A stretch of DNA of 64,000 nt from CAVUAT01 sp963848045 (GCA_963848045.1 CAWKCC010000002.1:1-64000), one strand, 5' to 3'. Shown: positions 9,797 to 17,346, numbered from the stretch's first letter. A program made the numbers and translations. The notes: generated by a model from the sequence alone, not told the origin.

Positions 9797-10684
9797 TCAC
9801 TCTGCCACAGCGCCGGGCGCGATGGGCAACTCGACGGTGCCCTCGATCAGCGGCACCACCGAGCCGCTGACCCGCACCCGGCCCCCCTCGTCCATCGCGG
9901 CCTCCAGCCTGCTCGGCCGCCCCATCTCGGCGCCCTGGCTGACCGTGATCTCGGGCTCCCCGAGCCGCCGGTGCAGGTAGGCGCAGAGCGGGCCGACCGC
10001 CGAGCCGGTCGCCGGGTCCTCCCCCAGCCCCGGGAATCTGGCGAAGGAGCGCGCCCGCCCCCGCCGCTCCTGCGGCTCGCACCAGGCGAGGTAGAGCAGC
10101 TCGCCCTGATGCGGGCCGAGCAGCGCGTCGATCGCCTCGTAGTCGGGGGCGACCCGGCCCAGCGCCTCGGGGCTCGCCAGCGGCGCGATCGCGTTCGCGA
10201 TCCCGGTCGAGACGACCTGCGGCGGCAGCTCGGGGTGCGCGTCGCCCGGCTCGAGCCCTGCGGCGCGCATCGTCTCGGCCGGGTCGAGCTCGGCGCCGAA
10301 CACCGTCTCGGCCTGCAGCATCGAGGCTCGCCAGCGCTCGCCCTCCGCGCGCACCTCGACGGGCTGCAGGCCGGCCCCGGTCTGCTGGGTGTAGCTCGCC
10401 GCGCTCTCCCCGCGCCAGCGCGCCACCGCCACGGCGGTCCCCAGTGAGGGATGACCGGCGAAGGCGAGCTCGCCTCCCGGGGTCCAGATCCGGTTGCGGT
10501 AGTCGGCCCCGTCCGCGCCGGCCGACTGCACGAAGGTCGTCTCCGAGAGGCGCGTCTCGCGAGCGAAGGCGAGCATCACCGCGTCGGCGACTTGGTCGGC
10601 GTCGTCCACCACGGCGAGCCCGTTGCCGGCCAGCGGGCGCTCGGTGAAGACGTCGAAGAACGCGACCCGGCGGCTGGCTGGCAT
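9797..10684 (-). CDS. PhzF-family isomerase/epimerase
   Basis: A 295-residue protein with the PhzF diaminopimelate-epimerase-like fold. Marks are FFDVFTERPLAGNGLAVV at the start, a catalytic Glu region (ARETRLSETTFV), FAGHPSLGTA in the middle and GEDPATGSAVGPL near residue 220. Family members isomerise small acids, as in phenazine synthesis, but most are of unknown substrate. No other phenazine genes are visible. It is the first gene of the PhzF/aminotransferase/amine-oxidase run and is divergent from the DUF4389 gene across a 91-bp gap. Confidence 0.85.
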   Translation of the reverse strand: MPASRRVAFFDVFTERPLAGNGLAVVDDADQVADAVMLAFARETRLSETTFVQSAGADGADYRNRIWTPGGELAFAGHPSLGTAVAVARWRGESAASYTQQTGAGLQPVEVRAEGERWRASMLQAETVFGAELDPAETMRAAGLEPGDAHPELPPQVVSTGIANAIAPLASPEALGRVAPDYEAIDALLGPHQGELLYLAWCEPQERRGRARSFARFPGLGEDPATGSAVGPLCAYLHRRLGEPEITVSQGAEMGRPSRLEAAMDEGGRVRVSGSVVPLIEGTVELPIAPGAVAE

Positions 10685-10775
10685 CGCCGCCGATCATAGG
10701 GGCGGTTGGGTCCGCCGCCACCCCTAGGGTCTTTGGCAGACTCCAGCCCCGCAAACGACCAAGGGAGCGACGCAG

Positions 10776-11399
10776 ATGAAGCCCGACTATCCCCTCAGCT
10801 TCTCGGTGGACTATCCGGACCGCGACCTCAACCGGCTCAGCACCTTCTTTCGCATCTTCGCGATCATCCCGATCGCGATCGTCTTGGCGCTGGTCTCCGG
10901 CGCGGCGAGCGGCGGTGCCTCCGGCGAGGGCGGCGGCTTCTACCTGGCGGCCGGCGGGTTCCTGTTCGGGGGACCGTTGGTGATGCTGCTCTTCCGCAAG
11001 AAGTACCCGGCCTGGTGGTCGAGCTGGAACCGCGAGCTGCTGCGCTTCACCAACCGCGTCCACATCTACCTGTGGCTGATGAACGACACCTACCCCTCCA
11101 CCGACGAGGAGCAGTCGGTCCACCTCGACTTCCCGACCCCCAACGGCGAGGAGCTGAGCCGCGGGCTGCCGCTGGTCAAGTGGTTCCTCGCGATCCCGCA
11201 CTACATCGTGCTCTTCTTCCTCGGCATCGCGGCGTTCTTCTGCGTGGTGATCGCCTGGTTCGCGATCCTATTCACGGGCCGCTACCCGCAGTCGCTTTTT
11301 GAGTTCGTCGAGGGCGTGCTGCGCTGGGGAAACCGGGTCGTCGCCTACGCCTTCATCCTGGTCACCGACGAGTACCCGCCCTTCAGCCTGCAGCCCTAG
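10776..11399 (+). CDS. DUF4389 membrane protein
   Basis: A 207-residue protein with FSVDYPDRDLNRLSTFFRIFAIIPI at the start and SRGLPLVKWFLAIPHYIVLFFLG in the second half, the hallmark repeated motif of DUF4389. Four membrane helices are predicted, in two pairs. It ends FVEGVLRWGNRVVAYAFILVTDEYPPFSL, also family-typical. The biochemical function is unknown. The ATG at 10776 is preceded by AAGGGAG, and a hairpin terminator follows directly. Confidence 0.82.
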   Translation: MKPDYPLSFSVDYPDRDLNRLSTFFRIFAIIPIAIVLALVSGAASGGASGEGGGFYLAAGGFLFGGPLVMLLFRKKYPAWWSSWNRELLRFTNRVHIYLWLMNDTYPSTDEEQSVHLDFPTPNGEELSRGLPLVKWFLAIPHYIVLFFLGIAAFFCVVIAWFAILFTGRYPQSLFEFVEGVLRWGNRVVAYAFILVTDEYPPFSLQP

Positions 11400-11415
11400 A
11401 GCGCCCACAAATAGA

Positions 11416-11440
11416 AGAGCCCGCCTGATCGGCGGGCTCT
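11416..11440. terminator. Rho-independent-like terminator, probably bidirectional
   Basis: A 10-bp perfect stem (AGAGCCCGCC / GGCGGGCTCT) around a TGATC loop lies 16 bp after the DUF4389 stop. TTCCCTCT follows on the plus strand and TTCTATTT on the minus strand. It can therefore also end the minus-strand microprotein gene at 11467. Confidence 0.75.
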
Positions 11441-11466
11441 TTCCCTCTCCTCGGCTTCCGCTGGGC

Positions 11467-11583
11467 TCAACGCTTGAGGGGGCGCTTGAAGGTGCGGTGA
11501 CGCCTGTCGTCGTGGGCGAGCCCCCGGGCGCTTGGGCTGGGCTTGACCAGGTGGGCGAAACCGTGTGCCAGTCCTCCGAACAT
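11467..11583 (-). CDS. 38-aa microprotein B (MFGGLA family), paralogue of 12863-12973
   Basis: The ATG at 11583 has a well-placed GGAGGG ribosome site (11591-11596). The product reads MFGGLAHGFAHLVKPS, then PSARGLAHDD and a basic tail ending KRPLKR. Twenty of the first 25 residues match the 36-aa protein at 12863-12973. Such identity between two separate loci, with good ribosome sites and conserved starts, argues for a real peptide. The N-terminus is mildly hydrophobic and could be amphipathic; the C-terminus is strongly basic. Three inverted repeats lie 60-110 bp upstream. Function is unknown; I recognise no named family. Confidence 0.72.
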   Translation of the reverse strand: MFGGLAHGFAHLVKPSPSARGLAHDDRRHRTFKRPLKR

Positions 11584-11642
11584 CTTCACTCCCTCCGGTT
11601 GATCCTCGTAAGACGACCGTAACTCCGGGTGACCCAAGACTT

Positions 11643-11693
11643 TGTGACTTCAGTCACACAATATCTGTGACTTGGTCACTCACGCTCTGTGAG
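11643..11693. promoter_or_regulatory. Cluster of three inverted repeats, including a CRP-like TGTGA-N6-TCACA site
   Basis: The 168-bp space upstream of microprotein B holds TGTGA-CTTCAG-TCACA (11643-11658), GTGAC-TTG-GTCAC (11667-11679) and CTCAC-GCTCT-GTGAG (11679-11693). The first matches the consensus of Crp/GlxR-type regulators exactly. The first two centres are about 22 bp apart, roughly two helical turns. A related palindrome lies upstream of the paralogous microprotein at 13041. Activation or repression by a dimeric Crp-like or other regulator is inferred. Confidence 0.6.
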
Positions 11694-11751
11694 GGATGTG
11701 TCAGGGCAGCCGTCGCTTGATCGCAATACGGGCCTGACCCCGGGGCCCGGG

Positions 11752-12816
11752 CTACTCGTAGAGGGTGAAGGCGGCGAGCACCAGGTAGATCGCCACCAGC
11801 GCCGCCCCCTCGAACATCAGCGCCTCGCCGTCGCTGGTGATCTGCCAGACGGCGAGCGCGGTCAGGAACAGCGCCCCGATGTAGACGGGGGCGAGCGCGA
11901 AGGTGAGCGGGGTCACGAAGAACAGCGAGACCAGCACCAGGGCCGGGAACAGGAAGCCGGCGATCTGCGCAACCGAGTTGTTGACCACCGAGATCGCCAG
12001 GTCAGACTTGCCGCGATAGGCCAGCACGATCCCGGTCACGTTCTCGACCGCGTTGCCCGCGATCGCCACGATCACCAGGCCGGCGAAGGCCTCGGAGATG
12101 CCCAGCGTCTTGATCGCGGGGTCGAGCGCCTCCACGAACCAATCCGAGACGAAGGCGGCGCCGACGCCCGCGAGGGCCAGCATCACCGTCGCGAGGGCCA
12201 TCGGAAGCCGCGGGCTCTCCTCGCTTGCGTCCATCCCAGGATCGCCCGGCTGGTGGGGCGACCGCAGATAGCCGAGCAGCCAGATCCCGTAGACGCCCAG
12301 CAGGCAGAGGGCTCCGATCGCCGAGATCGCCTCGACGTTGTCGGCGGCCTTCTCGCCCGAGGCGACCGAGAGGCCGATGATCACGATGATGAACAGAGAG
12401 ACCAGCAGCAGGGTCGAGGTGTCCCGGGGCAGGCGATGGTGAAAGCGCATGGTGCCGTCGCCCGAGACGGCGCAGCCGGCGACGATCACCAGGCCCAGCA
12501 CGAACAGGGCGTTGGCGAAGATCGAGCCGATGATCGAAGTCTGCGCCAGCGTCACCTGGCCGGCGCTGAGCGCGAAGATGACGATGAAGAACTCGGGGAG
12601 GTTGCCGAGCGTGGACTGCAGGAAGCCCGTGGTGGCAGGGCCGAAGCGCATCCCCACCTGTTCGGTGGCCAGCGCCACGAGCCAGGCCATCCCCGCCAGC
12701 GCGAGCGTGGCAGCGGCGAAGGTGAGCACGGGCTCCGCCTCGGAGTAGTGCAGGAGGGCGGCCGCGGCGGTGGCGAGGGCGACCGCGGCGACTGTCAGCT
12801 TCTCGGCCGTCCCCAT
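11752..12816 (-). CDS. Ca2+/H+ antiporter (CaCA family)
   Basis: A 354-residue, ~10-helix membrane protein with the two alpha repeats of cation/Ca2+ exchangers: FLQSTLGNLPEFFIVIFAL with SIIGSIFANALFVLG in the first half, and VIVAIAGNAVENVTGIVLAY with SVVNNSVAQIAGF in the second. The Glu in each GNxxE motif is the expected ion ligand. The family exports Ca2+ (or other cations) in exchange for protons. It is sandwiched between two paralogous microprotein genes on the same strand (46 bp after the upstream one), which suggests co-expression and possibly regulation by them (inference). Confidence 0.88.
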   Translation of the reverse strand: MGTAEKLTVAAVALATAAAALLHYSEAEPVLTFAAATLALAGMAWLVALATEQVGMRFGPATTGFLQSTLGNLPEFFIVIFALSAGQVTLAQTSIIGSIFANALFVLGLVIVAGCAVSGDGTMRFHHRLPRDTSTLLLVSLFIIVIIGLSVASGEKAADNVEAISAIGALCLLGVYGIWLLGYLRSPHQPGDPGMDASEESPRLPMALATVMLALAGVGAAFVSDWFVEALDPAIKTLGISEAFAGLVIVAIAGNAVENVTGIVLAYRGKSDLAISVVNNSVAQIAGFLFPALVLVSLFFVTPLTFALAPVYIGALFLTALAVWQITSDGEALMFEGAALVAIYLVLAAFTLYE

Positions 12817-12862
12817 GCGGCCGCAAACGTATCGAGGCGCGGCATGGCCGCGCCTCGATCGT

Positions 12863-12973
12863 CTACTTCTTGCGGTTCTTGCGCTCCTTGCGCTCCTTGT
12901 CGTGGGCCAGGCCCTGTGCCTTGTGGCTGGGCTTGACCAACTCCGCGAAACCGACTGCGAGTCCTCCGAACAT
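12863..12973 (-). CDS. 36-aa microprotein A (MFGGLA family), paralogue of 11467-11583
   Basis: The ATG at 12973 has an AAGGAG ribosome site (12979-12984). The product reads MFGGLAVGFAELVKPS, then HKAQGLAHDK and a very basic tail, KERKERKNRKK. It matches microprotein B at 20 of the first 25 positions; the tails differ in sequence but both are basic. The stop is followed after 46 bp by the antiporter gene, so the two are probably one transcript. A GTGAC-N4-GTCAC palindrome lies ~75 bp upstream. Membrane-surface or protein-binding activity is a guess from composition only. Confidence 0.72.
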   Translation of the reverse strand: MFGGLAVGFAELVKPSHKAQGLAHDKERKERKNRKK

Positions 12974-13021
12974 GACTACTCCTTCAAGTTCTCCTGCGTG
13001 ACTGACAAAACAACTTTACCA

Positions 13022-13056
13022 ATCACGTGATACCCAAACGTGTGACATCCGTCACG
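13022..13056. promoter_or_regulatory. Two palindromes in the divergent microprotein A / CGNR promoter
   Basis: ATCACGTGAT (13022-13031) is a perfect 10-bp palindrome. TGTGA-CATCCG-TCACG (13041-13056) contains GTGAC-ATCC-GTCAC and matches the element upstream of microprotein B. The second palindrome ends 3 bp before the ATG of the CGNR protein, a position fit for autorepression and for control of the divergent microprotein/antiporter genes (inference). Confidence 0.55.
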
Positions 13057-13058
13057 CT

Positions 13059-13649
13059 ATGCTGGGGGCCGTGAACGAGCAGGCGCTGGTGGAACAGGTC
13101 GAGGGCAAGCCCGCGCCGATGCCGCTGCTGGCGGTGCAGGCCTTCGCCAACACCCTCGACATCGAGGACGACACCGACCGCCTCGCCACCCCCGAGTCCA
13201 TGCAGCGCTGGCTCGAGGACTCCGAGCTGATCGCCCCCGGCGTCGTGGTGCGCCCGCGCCACGCCCGCGCCACCCGCGAGCTGCGCGACGCGCTGCGCGA
13301 CGCGCTCGCCGCCAACGCCCTGGGCGACCGCGACCCCGCCGCCGCCCGCCGCCTCGCCGAGCGCGCCGGCACCCTGCGGATCGAGCTGCTCGCCGACGAC
13401 GCCGGCCACCTCGGCCTCGACCTCTCCCCCGCCGGGTCGATCGGCGCCCTCGGCTCGCAGTTTCTCGCGATCGTCTTCCAAGCCCAGATCGAGGGCACCT
13501 GGGAGCGCCTCAAGCTCTGCGAGAACCCCGAGTGCCGCTGGGCCTTCTACGACAACTCCCGCAACCGCTCCGGCTCGTGGTGCCGCACCGGCCTCTGCGG
13601 CAACCGGCTCACCAACCGCGCCTACCGGGAGCGGCGGCGGGCGGGTTGA
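13059..13649 (+). CDS. CGNR zinc-finger (ABATE domain) putative regulator
   Basis: A 196-residue protein with an N-terminal ABATE-like region (LAVQAFANTLDIEDDTDRLA, then PESMQRWLEDS) and a C-terminal zinc finger: LKLCENPECRWAFYDNSRNR, then WCRTGLCGNRLTNRAYRERR. The CxxxxC...C...CGNR pattern is diagnostic of the CGNR family, thought to bind DNA and act as a stress-related regulator. It is divergent from the microprotein A/antiporter genes, with palindromes between them, so it is the best local candidate to bind them. The start may be ATG 13059 or GTG 13071; the latter would leave the palindrome clear of the start codon. Confidence 0.85.
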   Translation: MLGAVNEQALVEQVEGKPAPMPLLAVQAFANTLDIEDDTDRLATPESMQRWLEDSELIAPGVVVRPRHARATRELRDALRDALAANALGDRDPAAARRLAERAGTLRIELLADDAGHLGLDLSPAGSIGALGSQFLAIVFQAQIEGTWERLKLCENPECRWAFYDNSRNRSGSWCRTGLCGNRLTNRAYRERRRAG

Positions 13650-13751
13650 GCGCGGGCTCGTTGGCCTTCGGCGCGCGTTAGTGTCGGCCTCGTCACCCCG
13701 CGACTCATGAGCGCTTCAGGGGTTTAGAGGAGAGTCACAAAGGAGAGACCG

Positions 13752-14120
13752 ATACCCCCACTGCGGCACCTGACATACGCAAACGTCGTCTCCACGCTCG
13801 CCCTGATCGTCGCCATCGCCGGCGGCACCACGGCGATCGCGATCACCGCTTCCAAGAACAGCGTCACCAGCAAGTCGATCCGAAAGGGGGCGGTGAGGGC
13901 TAGCGAGTTGGGCCCGTTCGCGACGGTCACCAGTGTTGGTTCGGGGGGACGAGCCGTCGCAACCTGTCCACCTAAGAGCCGGGTTGTGACCGGCGGCGGA
14001 GGCGGAAGCGGGGGTGCGGCCACATTGCGCTCGTCTGTACCTGAATCAAATGGTTGGTCGGTCACCGTGCTTCCGGGATCTGACTCCCCGATGGCGTTCG
14101 CCCTCTGCCTCAAGAAGTAG
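13752..14120 (+). CDS. Small secreted or membrane-anchored protein, no standard start codon (ATA at the start position)
   Basis: The frame encodes LRHLTYANVVSTLALIVAIAG, a signal-anchor-like helix of a type I know from Thermoleophilia surface proteins. SKNSVTSKSIRKGAVRASEL, a Gly-rich stretch and a C-terminal beta segment ending ALCLKK follow. The frame is open only from the TAG at 13725, and no ATG, GTG or TTG occurs before the helix. An AAGGAG ribosome site (13740-13745) is spaced for the ATA at 13752; CTG 13761 is an alternative. ATA initiation, a point mutation or a base error are all possible. An internal start (GTG 13893) would lose the helix. Confidence 0.55.
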   Translation: MPPLRHLTYANVVSTLALIVAIAGGTTAIAITASKNSVTSKSIRKGAVRASELGPFATVTSVGSGGRAVATCPPKSRVVTGGGGGSGGAATLRSSVPESNGWSVTVLPGSDSPMAFALCLKK

Positions 14121-14136
14121 GGCCGTCAATCCGCTT

Positions 14137-15693
14137 CTAGCCCCGCACCACCACCAGGCGTTTTCTTGAGTGCCCGGGGCTGTAGGGGTAGTTGCCCTGA
14201 CGCTTCACCCGCGCTCTGAAGACGTACCGGGCGCGTCCGGTGGTCTGCGTGAACCGATAGATCGCGTGGAACCGACCCTTGCTGTCGGCCTTCAGCTGCT
14301 TGAACGTTCGCCACTTCCTGCCAGCTCTGGCCTGAAGGCTGATGCCTCGACCCTCCGCGTTAGGCCCGGGGAGGGCACCGCGAAATCGAACGTTCTGGCC
14401 GTTGCGCAGGCTGGTTCGCCCCACGACCCTGAAGGCGGGCGCGACGACCGAGTTCAGATAGAGATGCACCCGTTCGACCGTCTCGTTGTTGTAGCGGTAG
14501 ACGACGTCGAAGTTGCGCGAGGGCCCTGGCTCGACGTCAAGCGAGAAGGTGCCATCGCTTCGCACCCTCCCGGTATCGACCAACTCCCGGCCGTCCCCCG
14601 GGAGATCCACCTGCTCGTAGAGACAGACGGTTGCGCCGCCCACCGGGCCGGGGCCCGAAAGCCTGCCCAGCACGTCGGCGGGCTTGTGCGAGCGAAGTCG
14701 GATCGAGGCGCGGGCCGGCGAGGTGCCGGCCTTCAGCCCCGCGTCGATGGCGGTGGCCCGTGCCCCGCCAGAGCTCGGACAGCTGTTGTCCACGTGGATG
14801 GTGCGCGTCTCGCACGTGCGGTTTCTGGCGCCCGGATCGAAGGCGAGGTCGTAGACGCAGGTCTCAATCGAGTTATGGCCCTCAGGGAGCAGCTCGGTGT
14901 TGACGGGGATAACCCAGCCTGTCGACGTGAGACAAGGGCGAAAAGAGCGCGCCGGTCCATCCACGACGAGGTCGCAGGGGACGCTCCGCTCCGCGATCAG
15001 GACGCCGTTGGCCCGCACCGTCGCGCCTGTGAGGCTGGCGTTGTCTGAGGCCGTCAACGAGATCTCCTCGGTGCCGCGGCGGACGCCGCCAGCGAGCAGA
15101 GAACCTCCAAGGCCGTCGATGGTGGGGCCCGTGGCGTCCGAGATCGTGAAGTAGAGGTTCTTGATGTACGTATGGGCCGTGCCCGACGGGGGGCAGGAGC
15201 CTGCGCAGGCGAGCCAGGCGTTGAGGTACTTGGCGGCGATCGGGATCGTGTCGACGTTTTCCCAGGCGCCGTTTGCGAAGGGCGGCGTCGTCCATCGGCC
15301 CGCCAAGGAGGAGTCGGCGTTGCTCAGCGTGATCGACGGGACGTGGCCGGAGTCCGGCTTCAGGTTGAATCTCATGAACAGGTCACTGAAGACCGTGCCG
15401 CTTGGTGCTGTCCAACTCCACACGCCATAGGCGGATGCCGATCCCACGCCGCCGGTGTTTAGAACCCTTAGCCCGGTGTCCGTACCCGCGAGCGTGCAAT
15501 CTGTACTCCTCGTGTACACGGTCGTGTTTGCCGACGACACTGCGTCTGGGGCGGCTGGACTCTGGTCGGAGCAGTTCGTAGCCACATAGGTTCCGCCCTC
15601 AGCGGGGGCCGCAGCGAGATGAACCGCGGAGAGCACTCCGAGGAGGCCGACCGTCGATCTGAGCGCCCGGATCCGAAGCCCTCCGCAAGTCAC
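14137..15693 (-). CDS. Secreted Ig-like/beta-sandwich surface protein
   Basis: A 518-residue protein with an N-terminal signal sequence (LRSTVGLLGVLSAVHLAAAPAEG). A lectin-like N-terminal region has paired Cys (NCSD, DCTL, CAGSCP). A middle region reads ISLTASDNASLTGATVRANG with more Cys, like bacterial Ig-like folds. The C-terminal domain contains SLRNGQNVRFRGALPGPN and ARYVFRARVKRQGNYPYSPG, a repeat type common in actinobacterial cell-wall proteins, and the end is basic (RKRLVVVRG). Its ATG overlaps the stop of the sigma-factor gene by 4 bp, so it is translated from the sigma operon. The function is unknown; a surface or envelope role is inferred. Confidence 0.75.
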   Translation of the reverse strand: MTCGGLRIRALRSTVGLLGVLSAVHLAAAPAEGGTYVATNCSDQSPAAPDAVSSANTTVYTRSTDCTLAGTDTGLRVLNTGGVGSASAYGVWSWTAPSGTVFSDLFMRFNLKPDSGHVPSITLSNADSSLAGRWTTPPFANGAWENVDTIPIAAKYLNAWLACAGSCPPSGTAHTYIKNLYFTISDATGPTIDGLGGSLLAGGVRRGTEEISLTASDNASLTGATVRANGVLIAERSVPCDLVVDGPARSFRPCLTSTGWVIPVNTELLPEGHNSIETCVYDLAFDPGARNRTCETRTIHVDNSCPSSGGARATAIDAGLKAGTSPARASIRLRSHKPADVLGRLSGPGPVGGATVCLYEQVDLPGDGRELVDTGRVRSDGTFSLDVEPGPSRNFDVVYRYNNETVERVHLYLNSVVAPAFRVVGRTSLRNGQNVRFRGALPGPNAEGRGISLQARAGRKWRTFKQLKADSKGRFHAIYRFTQTTGRARYVFRARVKRQGNYPYSPGHSRKRLVVVRG

Positions 15694-17000
15694 TTCTCGA
15701 ACCCGAACCCTCGACCCGAGCCGCCGGACGATCCGCCGCCCCCTCCGCCCGCTGGGGCTCCGAACTCGCCCCCCGAGCCTCCGCCGGGCGCGGACTGTTG
15801 CGAGGAGGCCGCGCCCTCGAACCCGAACTGCTTGTTCGCCTGCTGCGCGGGTGTGAGCTCGGCGGGGGCCGGCTCCTCGCTGCCCCCCGCCGCCGGTGCG
15901 TCGGTCGGGGGCGCCACCACCTCCTGCTGGTCGACCGGCTCCTCGACCGGGCGCTCGGGCCGCTCGACAGCGGGCTTGGGGTCCTCGGCCCCCAGCCCCA
16001 CCGCGTCGGTGTCGACCACCCCGGTCGCGACACAGGCGGCCCCGCCCGCGGCTGTCGCTCCGCAGACGGCCAGAACCTTGCCGAGCGCGGCCATGCCGGC
16101 GCCACGCGTGCCACCCGCACCGGCACCCGCGAGTTGAGCGTGACTGTCACCGCCCCGCGCGATCACCGCGAACCCGGTCTCACGGATCTTGTCGGCGGCC
16201 GCGCCCAGACGCTCGCCCAGCCATTCGTGGGCCCTGCCACCGATCGTCTGATCCAGCGCCGGGCCGATCGGCGCCAGCTCCAACACCCTGTCGGGCACGC
16301 CGCGGAAGTCTCGCAGCCTTGCTCGGCATGAACCGCAGCTGCGGAGGTGGGCGCGAACGTCCTCGGCGGCAGCTTCGTCAGCCTCGCCATCAGCGAACGC
16401 GGAGAGCGTGACGGCGAGCGCCTCACATCGCCGGCCATGCTCGATGTCGTCGAACATCGAGAGAAAGCGCTTGCGCCCCTCGGCCATGCAGCGGTTGATC
16501 TTGGTGTAGGTCCAGCCGGTCAACTCCCCGATCTCCGCGTATGAGTACCCCTCGGCCTTCAGGGTCAGGGCGGTGACCTCCTGCGGCTTCAGCGCGCGCA
16601 GGGCCTCGCTGCTGCGTGCCACGCGCTCGCGGCTTTCGGCGCGGTCGGTCGGACCGGGGCGCTCGGAGGCCACCGAGTCCAGCGGGTCACGCTCGTCCTC
16701 GCCGGCGGGCGCGCGTGGCGGGCCGAGCAGGCGCTCTCGCTGGCGGCGCACCGCCAGCGCCTCGTGCTTGGTCACGGTCTGCATCCAGCGCACCAGGGAC
16801 TCGCGATCGATCGGCGGCGCTTTGGTCAGCAGGATCTCGAGCGCGCGCTGGTAGGCGTCGTCAGCATCCTCTGCGCAGATCGAGTAGCGCCGCGCCGTCC
16901 TGCGGAAGACCGCGTCATGGGATTCGATCAGCGCGCTCGCGGCCTCGCGGCGCGCTTCGGCCGACCCCTCCTCGACTTGTTCTGACACCGCGCCTGACAC
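15690..17000 (-). CDS. ECF-type sigma factor fused to a zinc-finger anti-sigma domain and membrane helix
   Basis: The N-terminal part is a sigma-70 region 2 (SHDAVFRRTARRYSICAEDADDAYQRALEILL) and region 4 (ALRALKPQEVTALTLKAEGYSYAEIGELTGWTYTKINRCMAEGRKR, in pieces). An anti-sigma-like zinc module follows (ALAVTLSAFADGEADEAA, then VRAHLRSCGSCRARL), a predicted membrane helix (GKVLAVCGATAAGGAACVATG) and a Pro/Gly/Gln-rich outer tail ending GRGFGFEK. The sigma and its inhibitor are thus one polypeptide, so release probably needs cleavage or a conformational change (inference). The start is unclear; GTG 17000 has AGGGGCGG upstream, and GTG 17027 or 17159 are alternatives. Confidence 0.8.
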   Translation of the reverse strand: MSGAVSEQVEEGSAEARREAASALIESHDAVFRRTARRYSICAEDADDAYQRALEILLTKAPPIDRESLVRWMQTVTKHEALAVRRQRERLLGPPRAPAGEDERDPLDSVASERPGPTDRAESRERVARSSEALRALKPQEVTALTLKAEGYSYAEIGELTGWTYTKINRCMAEGRKRFLSMFDDIEHGRRCEALAVTLSAFADGEADEAAAEDVRAHLRSCGSCRARLRDFRGVPDRVLELAPIGPALDQTIGGRAHEWLGERLGAAADKIRETGFAVIARGGDSHAQLAGAGAGGTRGAGMAALGKVLAVCGATAAGGAACVATGVVDTDAVGLGAEDPKPAVERPERPVEEPVDQQEVVAPPTDAPAAGGSEEPAPAELTPAQQANKQFGFEGAASSQQSAPGGGSGGEFGAPAGGGGGGSSGGSGRGFGFEK

Positions 17001-17202
17001 AGACGAAACGCCGCCCCTCTTCTTCACACGGAGTTGAGCTGAAGCTGTCACAAGCTCGGCCCCGAACGCACTCCGTGATGGGGCAATTTGCGTACTTTTT
17101 GACTGCCCGCCACTTCGAGATGGCGCAAGATCTCCGTTCCGGCAGGCGTGAAGAATCACCCCAACGAGGGGCGAGGATCCGCGGAGGAAGGCTCAGGGTT
17201 GG

Positions 17203-17346
17203 GTGAGCGTGATCGGTGCGATCGCTGACTTCGCGGCGACGGGCGCGGTCGTCGGAGCAGCGTCGGCACTGTTCGGCAAGAGAGAGTGGAGACTCGCGGA
17301 ATGGACCGCCTTCGGGATGGTCAGCGGAGGGTCCTGGGCGGCTTGA
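17203..17346 (+). CDS. Possible small hydrophobic protein, interrupted by an in-frame TGA
   Basis: This lies in the 328-bp gap between the sigma gene and the UDP-xylose synthase. From GTG 17203 the frame reads SVIGAIADFAATGAVVGAAS, then KREWRLAEWTAFGMVSGG and stops at TGA 17344. The same frame continues SVGAWIAVILQLSHRRTGFPR to TGA 17410, again hydrophobic then basic. A single TGG-to-TGA change would explain it. No good ribosome site is seen. It could be a decayed two-helix membrane protein or chance. No other feature is visible in the gap. Confidence 0.3.
   Translation: MSVIGAIADFAATGAVVGAASALFGKREWRLAEWTAFGMVSGGSWAA

Noticed and set aside
17344..17346. In-frame TGA as a selenocysteine codon
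   Set aside because: No SECIS-like structure or selenoprotein motif is seen; a point mutation or chance is simpler.
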